Below are positions 17,795 to 27,541 of a stretch of DNA of 64,000 bases, one piece after another. The stretch comes from Perkinsela sp. pyNocScin1 (Eukaryota; Euglenozoa; Kinetoplastea; Prokinetoplastida; Perkinselidae), in assembly GCA_964019655.1 (NCBI GenBank), contig CAXHTR010000002.1, positions 186,001-250,000 on the forward strand, read 5' to 3'. A program made the position numbers and the translations under genes. A model generated the notes under the pieces. That model saw only the letters and a list, made by a program, of their open reading frames with translations. It had not been told where the DNA came from and made no database searches. Numbering within the stretch: the first letter of the stretch is position 1; every line of letters begins with the position of its first letter.

Positions 17795-19255
17795 TCATAC
17801 ACTCACTTGGATCATTCCGAATGCTTCCTTCTGTTCCACTCGCACATCGCCGAGCGAGGCAAGGGCGAGCAAGTCACCAAATCGGCGAGCAACAGTACCT
17901 TTCGCCATATTGCGCAGCATGACATCGAATGCGACTGTGCCAGTGCCCGCTGCCGCACTCTTCAGACTTTCAAGAAGGGCTGCAGCTGAATTTTCGGGAA
18001 CCTGCCCGTGCCAAGGCGCGCTGTCGAAAGCAACTTCTGCGTCGCCGAAACCGCTCGGGCGCGTGGGAGAAAAGTTCGAGCCGTACTCGGGCAGTGGCTC
18101 TTCCTCGTACGGAGCATCATGGTTGGCAGTATGCGCTTCCACGCGTGTCTCTGCAGGCTTCAGGTCTATTGTCTTGGCCTTGAGTTGCTCAGCGAAGAAT
18201 GGCGCGAACGCCTCCCACTTGGTCGCTTCGCCAAGCATGTCTTTTGAGTCGACGGCGAAGTGCTTCTCGCCTGGGAACGATGCTGCGCTTTGGCGATAGT
18301 AGCTCGACAGCAGGTCGCTTCTGTCTCGCATGTGCTTTCGGTATACCTCGGCGGATATGACCGTCTCACCCTCATCAACGAGCGACTGCTTGAGAATTAC
18401 ACGCTTTTTACGCGGTGGCTCAGCCTGGAAAGGCTGGGCATCTCCTTCTTGGTGCGCTGCCATGAATTCCGGCGCTGGGAATGCGGTGTCCATCTCAGGG
18501 AGCTCTGGGATGTCGTGCTCTTCGCCGGCTGGGAGCCCGATGTCGATGTTGTAGCGCCGCTTCTCGGCCGAAGGGGGCGGCGCAGTTGAGCGTCGGAGCT
18601 CCTCGATGGACGAGCCTGACGAATTGCTGTGCTTGGATTTGTCGCTGATGGACATTGAGTCCTCCCTATTCGGGAAGAACTCGCGGTTTATTTCACGGCG
18701 GAAGTCCATGAAAGTTTCTGCTGGGTTGTAGTGGCCAGCGCCTCCCAGCGTGTTCGCGCCAGTGTTGAACCACTTATTGATCATTGCCTGCTCGCTCTCA
18801 AAGGGTTTCGCTGCGTCAGCGGTGCCGTTCGTATCCATGACAATGTCTGCGATCGCAGCGAACTCGGCGTCGAAGCCTTTGCCCGTAGCGACAGGCTTTT
18901 CGATGGGGTCTGTGTTCGTCACGGCAGAAATGGTCTCGTTCGTGACTGCGTTTTTGGCCTTCGTGCCCACAATGTGCGTATGAACCTCCTTGTGGCGGGT
19001 GGCTTCGTGTGCAGCGTCCTGGGACTCTTTCAGGAGGATGCGGACCTTGTGCCCGTATACGCGGACAACACCGAGCATGAGCTCGCCGGACGTTCGAAGG
19101 GAAATCGGGACGACTGGCTCGATAATGTTGAGAACAGCGTTGTTGAGGTCTATCAGCTTGACATCGTTTTTCGAGAGCTTTTTGTCCCAATGCGCTGCGA
19201 GCCAAATCTTCGCGAAGGGCCCACGCTTCGTAAGGATATACGTGTGATAAAACAT
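17795..19255 (-). CDS. Cohesin kleisin subunit Rad21/Scc1
   Basis: 486 aa from the ATG at 19255. The N-terminal Rad21/Rec8 domain is unmistakable: MFYHTYILTKRGPFAKIWLA, then AAHWDKKLSKNDV, PISLRTSGELMLGVVRVYG and KVRILLKESQDA. A long acidic, poorly conserved middle follows. The last 60 residues (LLESLKSAAAGTGTVAFDVM, ARRFGDLLALASLGDVRVEQ) form the winged-helix domain that closes the ring on SMC1. It holds sister chromatids together and is cut by separase. Rec8 cannot be ruled out from sequence alone, but mitotic Scc1 is more likely. Transcription would run from TFIIIC through this gene. Confidence 0.92.
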   Translation of the reverse strand: MFYHTYILTKRGPFAKIWLAAHWDKKLSKNDVKLIDLNNAVLNIIEPVVPISLRTSGELMLGVVRVYGHKVRILLKESQDAAHEATRHKEVHTHIVGTKAKNAVTNETISAVTNTDPIEKPVATGKGFDAEFAAIADIVMDTNGTADAAKPFESEQAMINKWFNTGANTLGGAGHYNPAETFMDFRREINREFFPNREDSMSISDKSKHSNSSGSSIEELRRSTAPPPSAEKRRYNIDIGLPAGEEHDIPELPEMDTAFPAPEFMAAHQEGDAQPFQAEPPRKKRVILKQSLVDEGETVISAEVYRKHMRDRSDLLSSYYRQSAASFPGEKHFAVDSKDMLGEATKWEAFAPFFAEQLKAKTIDLKPAETRVEAHTANHDAPYEEEPLPEYGSNFSPTRPSGFGDAEVAFDSAPWHGQVPENSAAALLESLKSAAAGTGTVAFDVMLRNMAKGTVARRFGDLLALASLGDVRVEQKEAFGMIQVSV

Positions 19256-19340
19256 TGCGTAATCGAAAGGGTACGAAATGTAACAGCAAAATACTCATTC
19301 GAGGTAAAATAAGGGATGACGAGGTCTTGGCTCGATATGA

Positions 19341-22300
19341 TTACACCCTGATATGCTGCATGAGAACGGCGAAGGCCAAGTCGTAGTTGCCCGTGTACCG
19401 ATAGATTGTGTGCAAATTGTACGCAGAATTCTGGCGCAGTGTGAGGCACTTCCGCGCTGCAGGATCGATGTCATCGATAGTCACGCCACATATGAGCTGG
19501 TTCCGGAGCACCTCCTTGTAGCACGACGTTGCGATGTGGGGCAAGCCCACGTGTTGCGCGATTCGCCCTATATTGTACGTTCCCTCTACCCAGCCAATCG
19601 GCCCTCGCTCTCGCTGCATTTCCTCGCGGTGCTCGAGCGCAAAATACCAGCATGCCTCCCAGCTCTGCACAAAGCGGTGCGGGAGCTTTCGATGGCGGCA
19701 GATGCGCGCGTAAAAAGTCGCGAGGCACAAAAGCGGAAGTGCCGCATTCGTTTTGAGGGAGAGCGCCCTGTAGTAGCACACGAGGGACCACTGGCCGGCT
19801 ACGCGTAGCATGTTCTGCGTGCTCTGATTGCCAAGGACTGTGAGGAATGGCAGAATGCGGTCGATGTGCACTGCGCTCTCAGGGTTCAGCTCGATGCAGT
19901 GCGCAGCCTCAGCTGTACGAAACTGCGTAAGAAAGTTACGAATCATTCGCCTGTTGACGAAGGGCAACGTCGTTGATGTCAGCAGTGCGTTCAGCGCGTT
20001 CCAAATTTTGATTGAATCCGACTCGACGAAGGCGGAGCCGAACTCTGCGTGGCTCTGCCAGCGGAGCAGCCGCGTGAGCTGTTCCGCAGTCATTGTGTCA
20101 TTTCCAATGAGGATGCTCTTGTTCAGGACGTAAAGCTCTATTTTTTGCCGCAGTGCCGGCTTTGTGATGCGCCGCGCTGCACGGATCTTACTCACCCAGT
20201 AAAACTGCTCAGAGACGTCCGGCAGGAGAGACAGAAAGAGGAAAAATGTTGAAAGTATTTCTTCCTCTCTTTGCAAGGCAATGACTACGTCCAGCCAGTG
20301 GAGTACAACGTCCGCGGTCTGGAATGCTTTATCTTGGTGAGCCTCTGCGTCAAACTCGGGGATCTCTTCGCCGAGGCCTATTTGATCGATTTTGGCAGAC
20401 AAATTTTCTTCAAGAAAGCCTTCGAACACATCGAGGTCGTCAAGATTGCCAACTGAACCCGCTGTTGAGACAAAGTCATCATCCACGGGGGCCTCATCAG
20501 CATCAGCTGCGGTGTTTCCTGCCTGGGCGGCTTTTTTGTCCTTTGATCGCTTCGCAAAGTGTTGGAATATCACAGATGGCGTCGACGACCCCTGGGATGG
20601 GCCCTGTGTCGCCTTGCCTAGGGAGTAAAGCGACTCCGTATGGAATCGGTGTGATTTGGTGCCACTCGGCCGCTGCGACGGGCGGCTCTCCCACCGAAAC
20701 GTGTCTGCAACGCTTTGCGACGCCATAGACACGCTGTCGAAGTTATCCGTATCGTGGCTCACGCCGATTGTGCTGCCATCGAGCACCTGCGTCATCGTCA
20801 GGGTTGAGGACGGGTATAACGTCTGTGCCGTTGATGTCCAGCCCTTGCGCTTGCGTCGATGTGCACCATGCGCGTTGAGTACGCCCCCAATAACTGTTGA
20901 CTCTGGTGCATCTCGCATTGCAGCATCGACGATTACGCGCAGGTCAGCTTCAGCGAGCTTGAAGCGATTCGGATTGGCTTTGTCGTGGTGCATATAAAAC
21001 CTTGCGCGCTGGTTCAATAGACGAAGGGCGAGCACTGCGTCAGTCTCTGGCTTCGGCGTGAGTGCGTCGACAATTTTATCCCGATTTTGGCTGATGAGTG
21101 AGTTTGCCATGCTCTCGTCGCCGCTTGCACCTGCATAGCACTCGCTGATGTAGTGGTCGGCAAGCATACACAGCGCATCGACGTGAAACGGGTCGTGCTG
21201 CAGAACTGTTTCGAGGTGTGGACGCACATTAGTTGTGTCGAACATATCTCGATGGCAGCAGGCGATGCCGAGGTGTAGCGCAGCGAGAATCACAGTGCTC
21301 TGCTCTGGGCCCTCGTGGGTGCTTCGTGCTTCGAGAAGCTTTTCGAAAATCACGCGAGCGAGGCTCGGGGCATTGCAGCGCAGAAAGAGGTTGGCTGTAT
21401 CATACAAGAGGTCGACGCTGTCTAGGAGCGATACGAGTGGGGTCTTCTCCAGGCACTCGACGAGCGTCGGCGTGAATGAAGTGGCGTCTGTATTTGCGAG
21501 CAAAACCTTTGCGACGATCCAACGGGCGAAAAGCGCAGGCGTCGCGCAGAGATCGAACCCATGTGTCTCTATGAGTGACTCAATACCCGTGATGGCGTCC
21601 ATGTAGCTCCCAGTCTCGTTTTGAATCTCAGCCCGGATGGAGGCAATATGGAGCATGTGTGATGGGGAAACCAGAGGGCTGCTTTTATCCTCTGCGAATG
21701 CGAGAGATTCCGCTTGACCAACGCCAACGTTCGCAACGTAATCGTTGAGAAGCTCTAGGGCCTTTGTCGGGTTACCGAGGCGATAGCTCAGCGTGGCCAT
21801 TTCCGCGTACGCCTCGACGTGGTAGGGGTAGTTGTCGAGAAGGCGACTGTACAGGCGAATAGCGCGCGTGCCTTCACCGATCTGCGTCACGAGGCTCGCC
21901 CGATAGAGAGTGAGGTTGATGATTTCGTCCCTCTTGGGCCCGTGTGGGCCGCCAGAGGGCTGCGAGTTGAGGATCGCTAAGATTCGTCCGAGAATGTAGT
22001 CAATGAGGCGCGACTTCTCGAGTGGGTTGGCCTCATTGCTCATCGACTTATAAAAGTCGAGGAGCTCTTGCCAGATCCCAAGGTCGTTGCGCCGGAGCAG
22101 CGCCTCAATAAAGCGGTAGTCCATCGCCCGCTTCGGGCAGCCCATGTCGAGGTGCGCCTTGTAGAGCAGCTCGAGCGCGGACGTCGAAGGGACTGCTTTG
22201 ATCGCGCGGCGGGCATACGAGATGCACTGGTTGTTGTCTTGCATAGCGTATGCACGATTTGCCATCTGCATCGCTTCGTCGTGCGCCTCCATGAGATCTG

Positions 22301-22349
22301 GTGCATACATTCGAGTTTTCTTTGGCTTCCTCGGCTCACTGTCTGCCAT
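19341..22349 (-). CDS. TPR protein, likely TFIIIC subunit (Tfc4/GTF3C3-like)
   Basis: 1002 aa from the ATG at 22349. N-terminal TPR units appear at about 20-270 (ANRAYAMQDNNQCISYARRA, LYKAHLDMGCPKRAMDYRF, LYSRLLDNYPYHVEAYAEMA, LSYRLGNPTKALELLND). A long polar acidic middle is followed by a second TPR block. The C-terminus (EGTYNIGRIAQHVGLPHIA, SCYKEVLRN, NSAYNLHTIYRYTGNYDLAF) matches the ending typical of Tfc4/GTF3C3. That subunit binds the A-box side of tRNA genes and recruits TFIIIB. Another TPR scaffold is possible, but the size, two-block layout and C-terminal motif favour TFIIIC. Confidence 0.7.
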   Translation of the reverse strand: MADSEPRKPKKTRMYAPDLMEAHDEAMQMANRAYAMQDNNQCISYARRAIKAVPSTSALELLYKAHLDMGCPKRAMDYRFIEALLRRNDLGIWQELLDFYKSMSNEANPLEKSRLIDYILGRILAILNSQPSGGPHGPKRDEIINLTLYRASLVTQIGEGTRAIRLYSRLLDNYPYHVEAYAEMATLSYRLGNPTKALELLNDYVANVGVGQAESLAFAEDKSSPLVSPSHMLHIASIRAEIQNETGSYMDAITGIESLIETHGFDLCATPALFARWIVAKVLLANTDATSFTPTLVECLEKTPLVSLLDSVDLLYDTANLFLRCNAPSLARVIFEKLLEARSTHEGPEQSTVILAALHLGIACCHRDMFDTTNVRPHLETVLQHDPFHVDALCMLADHYISECYAGASGDESMANSLISQNRDKIVDALTPKPETDAVLALRLLNQRARFYMHHDKANPNRFKLAEADLRVIVDAAMRDAPESTVIGGVLNAHGAHRRKRKGWTSTAQTLYPSSTLTMTQVLDGSTIGVSHDTDNFDSVSMASQSVADTFRWESRPSQRPSGTKSHRFHTESLYSLGKATQGPSQGSSTPSVIFQHFAKRSKDKKAAQAGNTAADADEAPVDDDFVSTAGSVGNLDDLDVFEGFLEENLSAKIDQIGLGEEIPEFDAEAHQDKAFQTADVVLHWLDVVIALQREEEILSTFFLFLSLLPDVSEQFYWVSKIRAARRITKPALRQKIELYVLNKSILIGNDTMTAEQLTRLLRWQSHAEFGSAFVESDSIKIWNALNALLTSTTLPFVNRRMIRNFLTQFRTAEAAHCIELNPESAVHIDRILPFLTVLGNQSTQNMLRVAGQWSLVCYYRALSLKTNAALPLLCLATFYARICRHRKLPHRFVQSWEACWYFALEHREEMQRERGPIGWVEGTYNIGRIAQHVGLPHIATSCYKEVLRNQLICGVTIDDIDPAARKCLTLRQNSAYNLHTIYRYTGNYDLAFAVLMQHIRV

Positions 22350-22485
22350 TTTTCGTGATCTTTGGCAGATTGATTAGTATAGTACAGAAATATAAAGAAA
22401 TCAAGTTACTTAGCCGCAGCGGTCGACAGGGAAAAATGCTGCTTAGTTATGCTCGTATCTCAAATTATTCTGTAATATCAAGCCT

Positions 22486-23148
22486 CTACGCGCACACCGC
22501 CTTTGGTGGTGCGAAGCAGTTTGAAGCATCGATTCTTCCCTTGGCGCGGACCTTCTTGACGTGTGAGCCGGCGGAGACGATTTCCTTGTCCTCAAGCTTC
22601 TGCTTGAACTCCTCGCGGGGGATGTTCGTGAAGCCCCAGTACTGCGACGTGCAGACGACCTGGCGGCCTGGGAACTTGAACTTGGCGCGGCGGCACGCCT
22701 CGAGCGCGTGTGGGACGTTGCCCTCCTTCGTGCGCACGGAGATGAGGACCTGGCCGATGCTGACGCGGGCGGCGGTTCCCGTTGGCTTACCGTACGACTG
22801 GCGCATTCCCTGTTGGAGACGATCGGCTCCGGCGCAACTCAACATTTTGTTGATACGGAGGACGTGGGTTGGGTGGACGCGAATGCGGATGTGGAAGCCT
22901 TCCTTGCCGCACATCTTGACGAGGTACTTGTTGCACTGGATACGGGCGGCTTCGAGGGCCTCACTGCTGATCTGCTCCTTCTCCATGGAGACGATGTGGA
23001 TACAGTGGGAGAATTCTTCAACGTCAGCGGAGCGGCGGCCAATGTCGTAGGTTCGGAGCTTTGGGTCCGGGACACCGCGGCAGAAGCGGCTCTTGGGGTA
23101 TGGCTTGTTCTTTTGGAAACGGTAGCAGCGGAATGGACGACGACCCAT
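22486..23148 (-). CDS. Large-subunit ribosomal protein L10 (uL16)
   Basis: 220 aa from the ATG at 23148 ([20 protein letters not shown]). Conserved blocks include [76 protein letters not shown] and [13 protein letters not shown]. It contacts the aminoacyl-tRNA region of the 60S subunit and is added late in subunit maturation. It is full length and close to the usual 213-220 residues. Confidence 0.97.
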   Translation of the reverse strand: MGRRPFRCYRFQKNKPYPKSRFCRGVPDPKLRTYDIGRRSADVEEFSHCIHIVSMEKEQISSEALEAARIQCNKYLVKMCGKEGFHIRIRVHPTHVLRINKMLSCAGADRLQQGMRQSYGKPTGTAARVSIGQVLISVRTKEGNVPHALEACRRAKFKFPGRQVVCTSQYWGFTNIPREEFKQKLEDKEIVSAGSHVKKVRAKGRIDASNCFAPPKAVCA

Positions 23149-23304
23149 GGTGTTGAAGGTTTAGAAAGTATACTAAAAATTAACTGTTTTTTGGATTCCT
23201 ATTGAGCAAACGAAACAAACATGGCCACCCTAGGCCGTAACCTCGGCACCTGTTCTCATCACATTCGATCTGCTATGCCGGAAACGCCACACACTTTTAT
23301 GCAT

Positions 23305-23769
23305 TCATTGTCTGTACACAGAGCGCTGCTGGTGCGCCTTCCATTTCTTCTGATTGAGCATAATCTCTTCATTCTGGCGCTTGAGATTCTCTTTTTCCTT
23401 TTCTCTGTGCTCCTTACGTTCGTCTCGCTCGCGCTGCTTACGCAAGTACTGCGTGTGAATAGCATCGCGCCTTGCTTGTTCTGATGCACCGTCGCTAACG
23501 CCAGAGTCTTTACGCAGAAACTTCGCCTGGAGCTTTTTCAGCACTTCCTCGCTTCCGAGGACTTTTGACGCCTGGTTGATCTTGTCGAAAGCATCCTTCG
23601 CTCGCAAATCTGTGCACTTATCGGGGTGAATTCGCGCAGCGAGGCGGCGATACGCCTTCGTCACGTCAGCCGTGGTGCACGTTTCGCGCTGCGCCGTCAG
23701 CCCAAGAGTGTCGAAGTGATTGGTCGACTTGCAGACATGGTCCAGAATCTGTGCAACATTCACTGACAT
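23305..23769 (-). CDS. Small J-domain protein (DNAJC8-like)
   Basis: 154 aa from the ATG at 23769. The J-domain spans about residues 17-80 (HFDTLGLTAQ, TKAYRRLAARIHPDKCTDL) with the HPD tripeptide intact, so it should stimulate Hsp70 ATPase. The rest is a highly charged coiled coil (RKQRERDERKEHREKEKENL). No signal or membrane segment is present. J-domain plus charged helix resembles DNAJC8-type, splicing-linked J-proteins; that subfamily placement is tentative. Confidence 0.85.
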   Translation of the reverse strand: MSVNVAQILDHVCKSTNHFDTLGLTAQRETCTTADVTKAYRRLAARIHPDKCTDLRAKDAFDKINQASKVLGSEEVLKKLQAKFLRKDSGVSDGASEQARRDAIHTQYLRKQRERDERKEHREKEKENLKRQNEEIMLNQKKWKAHQQRSVYRQ

Positions 23770-23949
23770 TTCAGTCTATGAAAAATCACTTTGAAAAAAA
23801 AGCATGAAAATCAAAAGTAAACTGCCTCTTCAGAAATTACGCAAATTTCACTTTGACAAGAGAACATACTGAACGATCTGTGAAAGTCATAAGATGCATA
23901 TTGAGTGAAAAGGGGGTGTGTGTTGTGCGTATTGCTGCGCGGGGGTCAC

Positions 23950-25308
23950 TTACGCGGTCTGGCACTGCTGTGAGCTTCCGCCACTTCGACTGCGTCGCCG
24001 CTGGCCGCGGTGCTGTCCCTGGCCATACGTGTCCTTACTTACTTTTTCAACCCCAGGCGCGAGCTCGCCACTCGTCGCTTCAATCTTTGTCCACTCATGA
24101 GATTTGTTATCGAAGAACTCTTCCTTCTGCAAGTTTATCACCTCTGGAGACCGCAACTGTCGTGACCCCGCCGAGGCGTTTACCGGACCATCACCGAATA
24201 TTTTCTTGAGCTCTGTCTGCTGGGTGGGCGAGAGTGTGCGGGGCATCTGCACTTCAATGATGACGTAGAGGTTACCGTTTGTGCCATTGTTCCGTGGCAT
24301 TCCCTCGCCGCGGACGAGGAGAATCATGCCAGAATTGATTATTTCGCGCGGTGTTGTTCGAACGACGATTTCGCGCCCATCGAGGTGTGTGAGCGTGATA
24401 TCGCCGCCGGTCAGCGCATGAACGAGCGAGATTTGGCGCTTTGTGATAAGATCAAACCCCTTACGCTGGAACGAAGGGTGTGAGCGGACTTCGATCTGCA
24501 CGTGCAGGTCTCCTGGGGCTGCGCCAGGCATGCATCCCGCTTTGGCACGCATGACGAGAATGTCCTGAGCAAAAATCGTCGAGTTGAGTGGTATATCCAC
24601 GTCTGCTTGCTCCTGCGTGAAGCCCTCACCACTGCAGACTTTGCACGCATCTTCCTTACGAAGCGACTTACCCTTTCCTTTGCAAGTTCGGCACGTCGTG
24701 ATAAACTGCTGAACCATGCCGGGGCCAACCTGGTTAACGATCGTCTCCTGCCCACTACCGTGGCACTTCCCGCAAGTCTTTTTTGCGCCTACTTTTGTCG
24801 AACCGTTGCCCATGCATGTCATGCATACCGCTGGCCGGCGGATGCGTACGCTCTTTGATTCCCCTTTGTACAGTTCAGTGAGCGTAACTGAGATAGAAAT
24901 AGCCTTATCCTCTGTAACGGGCTCTTGCGGCTGTGCCTGCTGGCGGTTCTGGCCACCAAAAAACTGTGAGAAAATATCCTCTGGGTTGAAGCCGGGCGAG
25001 CCAGCACCTTGATCAGACACTCCTTCGGCGCCATACTGGTCGTACATGGAGCGCTTTGACGCATCGCTGAGGACGGAATAAGCCTCGTTGATTTTCGCAA
25101 ACTCTTCAGAGTTGCCACCCTGGTCAGGGTGCTTTTCAATAGCTTTCCGTCGATACGCTTTCTTGATCTCATCGGCAGTCGCCGTGCGGGGTACGCCAAG
25201 GAGTGCATAAAAGTCCTTTGGGTCTTCTTTCGAGGCGTACTGGGCATGCTGTGCAGCAAACGGAGAGCTCTTTGCCCAACGAGATCCAGACAAAATGCGG
25301 CGCAGCAT
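23950..25308 (-). CDS. Mitochondrial-type DnaJ (Mdj1-like) chaperone
   Basis: 452 aa from the ATG at 25308. The start MLRRILSGSRWAKSSPFAAQ looks like a mitochondrial presequence; the frame continues upstream to 25413 but that start is less likely. The J-domain near 35-95 has DFYALLGVPRTATADEIKKA and the HPD motif (EKHPDQGG). A Gly/Phe region follows, then four zinc-finger motifs CMTCMGNG, CGKCHGSG, CRTCKGKG and CKVCSGEG. The C-terminal substrate domain includes LHVQIEVRSHPSFQRKGFDL. It is a type I J-protein partner of mitochondrial Hsp70. It ends with a basic Ser/Arg/Gly tail. Confidence 0.93.
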   Translation of the reverse strand: MLRRILSGSRWAKSSPFAAQHAQYASKEDPKDFYALLGVPRTATADEIKKAYRRKAIEKHPDQGGNSEEFAKINEAYSVLSDASKRSMYDQYGAEGVSDQGAGSPGFNPEDIFSQFFGGQNRQQAQPQEPVTEDKAISISVTLTELYKGESKSVRIRRPAVCMTCMGNGSTKVGAKKTCGKCHGSGQETIVNQVGPGMVQQFITTCRTCKGKGKSLRKEDACKVCSGEGFTQEQADVDIPLNSTIFAQDILVMRAKAGCMPGAAPGDLHVQIEVRSHPSFQRKGFDLITKRQISLVHALTGGDITLTHLDGREIVVRTTPREIINSGMILLVRGEGMPRNNGTNGNLYVIIEVQMPRTLSPTQQTELKKIFGDGPVNASAGSRQLRSPEVINLQKEEFFDNKSHEWTKIEATSGELAPGVEKVSKDTYGQGQHRGQRRRSRSGGSSQQCQTA

Positions 25309-25388
25309 TATAAAAGAAAAAAGCAGAATAAGTAAAAAGTACGCATATCTAGAAGATATTACATGCTTATCATTTGTGAACCAAGAGC

Positions 25389-27404
25389 TTACTTTTCGTG
25401 CAACCAATCCCACATTTTGCGCGTCGGTTTGAAGCTTGTTGAGTTGAGCATGCCTCGCTCGAGCATCGCGGTCACTACCTGCTGATCTTTAACAGTTTCC
25501 TGATGCATCTTTTTGGCTTTATCATACCGGTGCTTTTGCACGTTCAGTGGCGTATAGTCCTCCTTAGCAAGCATTGTTGCTGGCGATTGTCGACGAAGTT
25601 CAGAATTCAGTGGCACAACGGGGTCATCCAGGCTTATGTAGCGCTCTTCGACACCTTTTTGCGGATCAAGGTCCCATCTTTCTAGCGGCTTAACGCGCCT
25701 GTGTACTTCGTTTCTGCTCAAAAGCGAAAAAAATCGATTCTCATCGACTCGAATCGAAGGCTTTTTTCGCTCGATATAAACAGGCTGATCTTCAAGTCGA
25801 ACGTGCATCTCTGCGAGCGTTTCAGAGAAGGCCCTTATACCAGCACTCGGCCAAATGTGCACGAGGTTGAGCCTCTGCTGCGACATGCCACTTTGGTCAA
25901 GCGCCTTGAGAATGTGTGCTAGCTCAAATCTATCTTTGTAGCTGTCGATGAGCATGAGATGCGTGAAGTCTGGTATATACCGTAGAATTTCATGCTCGTA
26001 ACTTTTCAGCAAAAGAAAGCGCCATTCGAGTGATGCTTCGCTATCGCTTAGAGAGCTGTGTATATCATCGAAAAAATGTAGCTTGATTTTTGACCGCTGA
26101 AGCTTCTTTCGAAGATCATCCACGAAAGGTGCTTCATCACGAGTGATTATGACGCACCGAATCGCGTTCGTTTCTGCCGCAGACGACTTGAGAATGTCAA
26201 AGATAAAATCTGGCAGTTGAAGCTCCTTATAATACAAGAAAGTCTTCATGACCACAGATCGCGGGAATTCCCGCATGCTGAGAAGTTTCTTTGTGTTGTA
26301 GATGTTGAGGCAGAGCTGCTCCAAGTAATTCTTTGTTTGCGTGGACACATCGCGCGAGAGAAGAGCCATCTGGAGAAGCGCCCGCGTGGGCGGATGCAAG
26401 CGCTGGTGCGTGTTGGCAAGCAGCAAATTAATTGCTGGAGGGTCACGATCATAGGCTCTCGTAGCACTTGATGGATCAGAGTCTTGTGGCAAAGCAAGCT
26501 GCTCCTGAATATCGTCGGTGTATAACCGACGGAGGTAGCCAAACTTCGCCACGTTTAGTCTACCCTTTGATACTTTCATTTCCATGTCGTTCCAAACATC
26601 TGCACACGTGATGAGCACGCGTAATGGCCCTCTCGGATGTTTCAGCGAACTCTGCATCTCCGCTTCGTACGTCTCTGCATCATCTCGAAAGGGTGCCACC
26701 ATGATCCAACTGCGGTCGCTTGGCCCGAGAATCTCTAAAGGGTTCGATCCACACGCTTTACCGAAGCGGTCAAGCATGCCGAATATCGTATTATAGCAGT
26801 CATAGCAGGACTGAGCATCGGGGCAGAGTAGCATGTTGAGTCCTGCGTCTTCCGTACGCATTGCATGCATGAGCCCTATGAGAAACAAGGTTGTCTTGCC
26901 ACTTTTTGCCGGCATGCTCCCAAGAACGTCTCCAGGCGGTACATCACATGTGGAATGCAGCAGCAAGTATGGAAGCACCTTCGCTTGCGCATACGTTGGC
27001 TTTGGTCCGATCGAGATCCGTAATATTTCAGATAGTACATGGTCAATGCCGCAGTCAACCCACGTCTTTTCACACTGGACCATCGGGTCAGGACGAGGGT
27101 TTTCCTTTTCAAGTAAGCGAAGCATTTGTTGTTTGGCTTTTGCCTCGTCACTTTTTCCCCTCGGGTGGCCAGCTGTGTACGCCACAATACTATCATCATA
27201 CTCTGCTTCTTCAAGGGATTGCCAAAGAGGCTGGCCCCGAGCGATATTGCCTCCCCATTTTCCCTGATTTAAGTGATCGAGCTGCGCTTTTATCTCTCCA
27301 TAGCGGATAATGTCAGTATTCGGCTTGCCGAACCATCTCGGGCGTCCACTTGGTACGTCTGATCGACGATTTGCACGGCAGAACCGTGTAAATTTAAAAG
27401 CCAT
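25389..27404 (-). CDS. Degenerate DEAD-box-like helicase, probably mitochondrial
   Basis: 671 aa from the ATG at 27404 (MAFKFTRFCRANRRSDVPSG, a presequence-like start); an upstream ATG at 27467 exists. A Q-motif-like KPTYAQAKVLPYLL is followed by a Walker A remnant PAKSGKTTLFLIGL. LRVLITCADVWNDM sits where motif Ib is expected. The Walker B position reads LYTDDIQEQL instead of DEAD, and the SAT box is absent (LLLANTHQRL). The C-terminal RecA-like half is poorly conserved. It probably binds RNA or assembles mitochondrial ribosomes rather than unwinding, a role known for several kinetoplastid mitoribosome factors; here it is inferred. Confidence 0.65.
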   Translation of the reverse strand: MAFKFTRFCRANRRSDVPSGRPRWFGKPNTDIIRYGEIKAQLDHLNQGKWGGNIARGQPLWQSLEEAEYDDSIVAYTAGHPRGKSDEAKAKQQMLRLLEKENPRPDPMVQCEKTWVDCGIDHVLSEILRISIGPKPTYAQAKVLPYLLLHSTCDVPPGDVLGSMPAKSGKTTLFLIGLMHAMRTEDAGLNMLLCPDAQSCYDCYNTIFGMLDRFGKACGSNPLEILGPSDRSWIMVAPFRDDAETYEAEMQSSLKHPRGPLRVLITCADVWNDMEMKVSKGRLNVAKFGYLRRLYTDDIQEQLALPQDSDPSSATRAYDRDPPAINLLLANTHQRLHPPTRALLQMALLSRDVSTQTKNYLEQLCLNIYNTKKLLSMREFPRSVVMKTFLYYKELQLPDFIFDILKSSAAETNAIRCVIITRDEAPFVDDLRKKLQRSKIKLHFFDDIHSSLSDSEASLEWRFLLLKSYEHEILRYIPDFTHLMLIDSYKDRFELAHILKALDQSGMSQQRLNLVHIWPSAGIRAFSETLAEMHVRLEDQPVYIERKKPSIRVDENRFFSLLSRNEVHRRVKPLERWDLDPQKGVEERYISLDDPVVPLNSELRRQSPATMLAKEDYTPLNVQKHRYDKAKKMHQETVKDQQVVTAMLERGMLNSTSFKPTRKMWDWLHEK

Positions 27405-27541
27405 AGGCAAAGCCTTTCCGTAACATTGATTTTGAATCGAATGATGATACGGTGATACATAAAACATTCGGGCAAAAAATGAGAGTCCTCGAAATGTGAG
27501 AGCGAGTCTCTAGCAAGGAAGAAGGGCACTAACCCAAGTGC

